From positions 1 to 64,000 of the forward strand of contig CALUOR010000018.1 in the NCBI GenBank assembly GCA_944322285.1: a stretch of DNA of 64,000 nucleotides, in the 5' to 3' direction. The DNA comes from an uncultured Bacteroides sp. GTDB taxonomy: Bacteria > Bacteroidota > Bacteroidia > Bacteroidales > Bacteroidaceae. Of the stretch, positions 60,513 to 64,000 are shown piece by piece. A program made the translations under genes and the position numbers. Position 1 is the first letter of the stretch. Every line of letters begins with the position of its first letter. The notes beneath the pieces are model-generated. The model was not told the origin of the DNA. It did not search any database and saw only the letters and a program-made list of their open reading frames with translations.

Positions 60513-63500
60513 ATGAATTATCTTTCTATACTAAGGAAGGAAAGTAGAAATGTAAACTCATTTTTAGCTTTTTTGCTATTCGTATGCATGTCTATGATGC
60601 CGTTCTTGGCACAGGCACAGCAGAACGAGAACGTCACGCTGAATGTGAATAATGAAACGGTAGAAAATGTATTAGGAGATTTAAGCAAACAGACCGGCTT
60701 GAAGTTTTTTTATGACCAAAGTGTTGTAGACAATGCTCCTTATGTGACAATACATGCAGTTGATGTTCCTTTGCAAACGGTTTTAAATGAAATAGGAGCA
60801 CAAACACAATTAAGTTTCAATAGGGATAATAATACAATCGTGGTAGGTAAAATCCGTTCTGAACATCAAAGGACGATAACCATTAAAGGAACTGTTCTTG
60901 ACTCGAATGGGATTTCCATTATCGGAGCTAATGTATTGGTGAAAGGGACTACAAATGGTGTTGTGACTGATATGGATGGTGATTATATTCTCCAAAATGT
61001 ACCGGAAAATGCTATAATTCAGGTTTCTTATATTGGTTATCAAACTATAGAGTTTAAAGCAAGCGACCCAACCCTTGCTAATATCAGGTTAATAGAGGAT
61101 GCGGAAGCGTTGGATGAGGTTGTGGTAGTGGGTTACGGAACGGTGAAGAAACGTGATTTGACAGGTTCTGTAGCTTCATTAAATTCGGAAATAATTTCTG
61201 CTGTACCTTCTACAACAGCCGTTGAAGCTCTCCAAGGGCGTGCTTCCGGTGTTGTTGTATCTAATACGAACTGGTCGCCGGGGTCTTCACCTTCTATCTT
61301 GATTCGAGGCAAACGTTCCATCAACGCCAGTAACGACCCGTTGTTTGTGGTGGATGGTATTCCTATTACAGGGGGTATCAGTGAAATAAGTCCATCAGAC
61401 ATCCAGTCAATGGAGGTTTTGAAAGATGCGTCCGCAACAGCTATTTATGGTTCGCGCGGTGCGAATGGCGTTATCCTGATTACGACCAAACAGGGTAAGG
61501 AGGGCAAAACGCAAGTGGATTATAACGGCTATATAGGCATCCAAACAATTCAGAACAAACTGAACATGATGAATGGTGCTGAATATGCCGAATATACTCG
61601 TGAGGCATACCGTAATAGTACGGGTGCTAATAAATATCTTTCGGATACACCTAACAAGGAGCAGGATATGCTGCTTCCTATGTTTGCACAAGACAGCTAC
61701 GTGTTGGAATCCATCATGATGGCTTATGATGAGAATGGCAATTATGACCCTTCTAAAGTACGCTCGTTCAATTGGTTCGATGAAGTGACCCGTACAGGTA
61801 TAATCACCGATCATCAAGTAAATGTAAGAGGCGGGGGTACAAAAACGAACTTTATGGGTTCTGTTACCTATAATAAAATAGAAGGTGTCATGAAAGACCA
61901 AGATTATGAACGTTATTCGGTCCGCTTTAACATTAATCACAATATCAACGATTATGTGAGGATTGGCGGAAGTACCCAATACTCTCACTCGGTTCAGAAC
62001 AGAGGAAGCGGAATGGAAAAGGATATGTATCTATACCGCATTACTCCGCTGGGACGTTTCCAAAACGAAGATGGCAGCTATCCGGGTCTTGTGGGAGGAG
62101 ACTCTCAGATGTATAACCCGTTAATGAACTTGGTTGAGGGAGCGGTAGACACTCCTTTGAAGAATAGCCGTTTTTTGGGAAGTTATTATTTGAATATTAA
62201 TTTTCCCTTTGTAAAAGGCTTGTCTTTCCGTTCCAATATAGGTATAGATTCACGTACGGAACAAGATTATGAATACTATGCTTCTGCCACCACCGAACGC
62301 CAGTTGGGAAATTCGTATGCTTCCAATAATGTGACTAAATATTCGATGTTTACTTGGGAGAACTATTTTACATATGCTCGTGAGTTTAAAGAAAAACATT
62401 CATTAGGAGTGACTTTGCTACAATCAATACAACAAGATTTAACAGAGGATCTTAGTGGTAAAGTACAGAAATTGCCTTCTGATATGCTGAAATATTATGA
62501 TTTGGCATCCGGACTGATGATTGATGGTGTAGATAGCGATTATATCAAATGGAACATGGCTTCCTTTATGGGACGTGTCAATTATGGATATTTAGGCCGC
62601 TATCTGTTGACAGTTTCTGCTAGATACGATGGTTCATCACGTTTGGCAGATGGACATAAATGGGTATTGTTCCCTTCTGCTGCATTGGCATGGCGCATCA
62701 GTGATGAAGCGTTTATGAGCAATCTGGCTTGGATGGACAATTTGAAGCTCCGTGTTGGTTATGGACGAACCGGTAACTCTGCCGTAGATCCTTATCAAAC
62801 TCGAGGACAATTGGCATTGAAGCATTATGTATTCAATAATGGAAGCAATGAATATATTGGTTACGGTCCGTCTGTTATGGCAAATAGCCTGCTGACATGG
62901 GAAACTACCGACCAATGGAATATTGGTATTGATTTCGGTTTCCTGAAAAACCGTATTAACGGTTCTGTTGAACTTTACCTGCAAAACACAACCGACTTGT
63001 TGTTGGAGCGTCAGCTACCTGTTGTTTCCGGTTTTTCCAGCGTGATGTCTAACGTAGGTTCTACTCGCAATAAAGGTATTGAAATATCCTTGAACACGCG
63101 TAATATTCAAAACAAGCATTTTAACTGGACTACAGATTTTACTTTCTCGGCAAACAAAGAAGAAATTGTAGAACTTTACAATGGGAAGCTTGATGACGTA
63201 GGAAACCTTTGGTTTATCGGCCATCCCATAGATGTGTATTATGACTACAAGAAAATTGGAATTTGGCAGAATACAGAAGCCGATTTAGCGGAAATGGCTA
63301 AATTCAATGAAAACGGTGCTAATTTCACTCCCGGTTCTATTCGTATAGAAGATACGAATGGTGATTATAGAATCACAGATGAAGATAAACAGATCTTGGG
63401 CACTACCCGTCCCAAGTTTGTGATGAGTATGGTCAATAGTTTTGAGTTTAAAGGTTTTGATTTATCCATTTTCCTTTATGGTAGTGTAGGTGGCATGTTG

Positions 63501-63863
63501 AAAAATAATATAGAATTCATGCAAAAGCCAGGGCGTGCCAATACGGTAAAAGTGGATTATTGGACTCCCACAAATCCTACAAATGCCTTCCCACGTCCTA
63601 CGGCTGATACAGAAGTACTGGATTATGTTTCAACCTTAGGTTACGATAAAGCAGATTTTCTTCGTGTCAGAAATATTACCTTAGGCTATACTTTGCCTGA
63701 AGCAGTAAGCAAAAAAATCAGAATGAACAAAGTGCGCTTCTACCTGAGTGCCAACAATCCTTTGATATTTACCAACTTCACGGGTATAGATCCTGAAGGA
63801 GCTAACGGACGTACGGCACCTAGTTACAGCACGTGGATGTTTGGAATTAATTTATCAATGTAA
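60513..63863 (+). CDS. SusC-like TonB-dependent transporter with STN signalling domain
   Basis: A 1116-residue outer-membrane glycan importer. After a signal peptide (to about residue 36) comes an STN domain (about 40-115, NVTLNVNNETVENVLGDLSKQTGLKFFYD), then a CarboxypepD-regulatory-like domain (GTVLDSNGISIIGANVLVKGTTNGVVTDMDG), the TonB box/plug (EVVVVGYGTVKKRDLTGSVAS, LFVVDGIPITGG, YGSRGANGVILITTK) and the barrel, ending in a terminal aromatic-rich strand (WMFGINLSM). The STN domain, with the sigma/anti-sigma pair upstream, indicates trans-envelope signalling. susD follows 18 bp later. Confidence 0.97.
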   Translation: MNYLSILRKESRNVNSFLAFLLFVCMSMMPFLAQAQQNENVTLNVNNETVENVLGDLSKQTGLKFFYDQSVVDNAPYVTIHAVDVPLQTVLNEIGAQTQLSFNRDNNTIVVGKIRSEHQRTITIKGTVLDSNGISIIGANVLVKGTTNGVVTDMDGDYILQNVPENAIIQVSYIGYQTIEFKASDPTLANIRLIEDAEALDEVVVVGYGTVKKRDLTGSVASLNSEIISAVPSTTAVEALQGRASGVVVSNTNWSPGSSPSILIRGKRSINASNDPLFVVDGIPITGGISEISPSDIQSMEVLKDASATAIYGSRGANGVILITTKQGKEGKTQVDYNGYIGIQTIQNKLNMMNGAEYAEYTREAYRNSTGANKYLSDTPNKEQDMLLPMFAQDSYVLESIMMAYDENGNYDPSKVRSFNWFDEVTRTGIITDHQVNVRGGGTKTNFMGSVTYNKIEGVMKDQDYERYSVRFNINHNINDYVRIGGSTQYSHSVQNRGSGMEKDMYLYRITPLGRFQNEDGSYPGLVGGDSQMYNPLMNLVEGAVDTPLKNSRFLGSYYLNINFPFVKGLSFRSNIGIDSRTEQDYEYYASATTERQLGNSYASNNVTKYSMFTWENYFTYAREFKEKHSLGVTLLQSIQQDLTEDLSGKVQKLPSDMLKYYDLASGLMIDGVDSDYIKWNMASFMGRVNYGYLGRYLLTVSARYDGSSRLADGHKWVLFPSAALAWRISDEAFMSNLAWMDNLKLRVGYGRTGNSAVDPYQTRGQLALKHYVFNNGSNEYIGYGPSVMANSLLTWETTDQWNIGIDFGFLKNRINGSVELYLQNTTDLLLERQLPVVSGFSSVMSNVGSTRNKGIEISLNTRNIQNKHFNWTTDFTFSANKEEIVELYNGKLDDVGNLWFIGHPIDVYYDYKKIGIWQNTEADLAEMAKFNENGANFTPGSIRIEDTNGDYRITDEDKQILGTTRPKFVMSMVNSFEFKGFDLSIFLYGSVGGMLKNNIEFMQKPGRANTVKVDYWTPTNPTNAFPRPTADTEVLDYVSTLGYDKADFLRVRNITLGYTLPEAVSKKIRMNKVRFYLSANNPLIFTNFTGIDPEGANGRTAPSYSTWMFGINLSM

Positions 63864-63881
63864 AAACGAGGATTTTTATCT

Positions 63882-64000
63882 ATGAAAGCAATCAAATTTT
63901 TATCAATAATTATCCTGTCAGCGGTTTTGGTTTCATGCTCTGACTGGTTAAGTGAAGACGGTGCTCCGAAACTGACTTATGATTACTATCAAACAGTTGA
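63882..64000 (+). CDS. SusD-like outer-membrane lipoprotein (start only)
   Basis: The window ends after 39 codons. The visible part is a lipoprotein signal (MKAIKFLSIIILSAVLVSCSDW, lipobox LVSC) followed by LSEDGAPKLTYDYYQT. Its place directly behind susC and the signal identify it as the SusD partner that binds glycan on the surface. The rest lies outside the window. Confidence 0.85.
   Translation, partial: MKAIKFLSIIILSAVLVSCSDWLSEDGAPKLTYDYYQTV

Overview
The window comes from a member of the Bacteroidales, most likely family Bacteroidaceae (Bacteroides/Phocaeicola-like). The evidence is the promoter type, a TAnnTTTG -7 box seen upstream of more than twenty genes, several with a TTTG/TTG-type -33 box 19 nt away. 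Shine-Dalgarno sequences are almost absent. The gene content fits too: SusC/SusD, ECF sigma/anti-sigma pairs, DUF4294, DUF2851, DUF4842 and HU-like proteins. Genus is not determined.

Layout. 1-8.5 kb: a TPR/HTH membrane regulator, dnaX, a DivIC/FtsB-like division protein, an M16 protease, a cyclophilin lipoprotein and an NtrC-type response regulator. 8.5-9 kb: a gene-free stretch with a candidate structured RNA. 9-10.9 kb: ettA and tRNA-Lys. 10.9-13.1 kb: a GC-rich HU-like/unknown operon. 13.1-13.9 kb: a 174-bp direct repeat, each copy carrying a promoter plus a short terminator-ended transcript unit, flanking a small ORF. 14-25.5 kb: a secreted unknown, an EamA transporter, leuS, a YitT protein, rdgB, a DUF4842 lipoprotein, nadA, an RNA methyltransferase and DUF4294. 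25.6-35.4 kb: an outer-membrane HhH protein, then an RND tripartite efflux operon followed by an lpxA-like gene. 35.5-40.7 kb: a CBM9-like lipoprotein, a NahK-like sugar kinase, DUF2851, an orphan histidine kinase and DUF3267. 40.9-45.2 kb: dapB, two signal peptidase I genes (the second lacks the catalytic lysine), a small lipoprotein and WbqC. 45.2-49.6 kb: a GH3 beta-glucosidase diverging from an SDR-uxuA pair. 49.7-53.9 kb: a second HU-like gene, queH, a membrane protein and a natural proB-proA fusion. 54-64 kb: a polysaccharide-utilisation locus with a GH31 enzyme, ECF sigma, FecR anti-sigma, SusC with a signalling domain, and the start of susD.

The main unusual theme lies between genes. 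At seven places there are short arrays of palindromic units with a 22-23 nt period. Each array has its own sequence but the same architecture. Two of them lie in the predicted 5' leaders of the two HU-like genes, and those two genes also share a nearly identical promoter. This looks like a repeat class or leader-RNA system that I cannot match to a described family. Further regulatory observations are the duplicated small-RNA unit, a structured RNA beside the NtrC-type regulator, two apparently leaderless genes and a palindrome in the queH promoter.

Protein functions rest on motif recognition by eye. No database search was run, and promoters, transcription starts and RNA structures are predictions from sequence.
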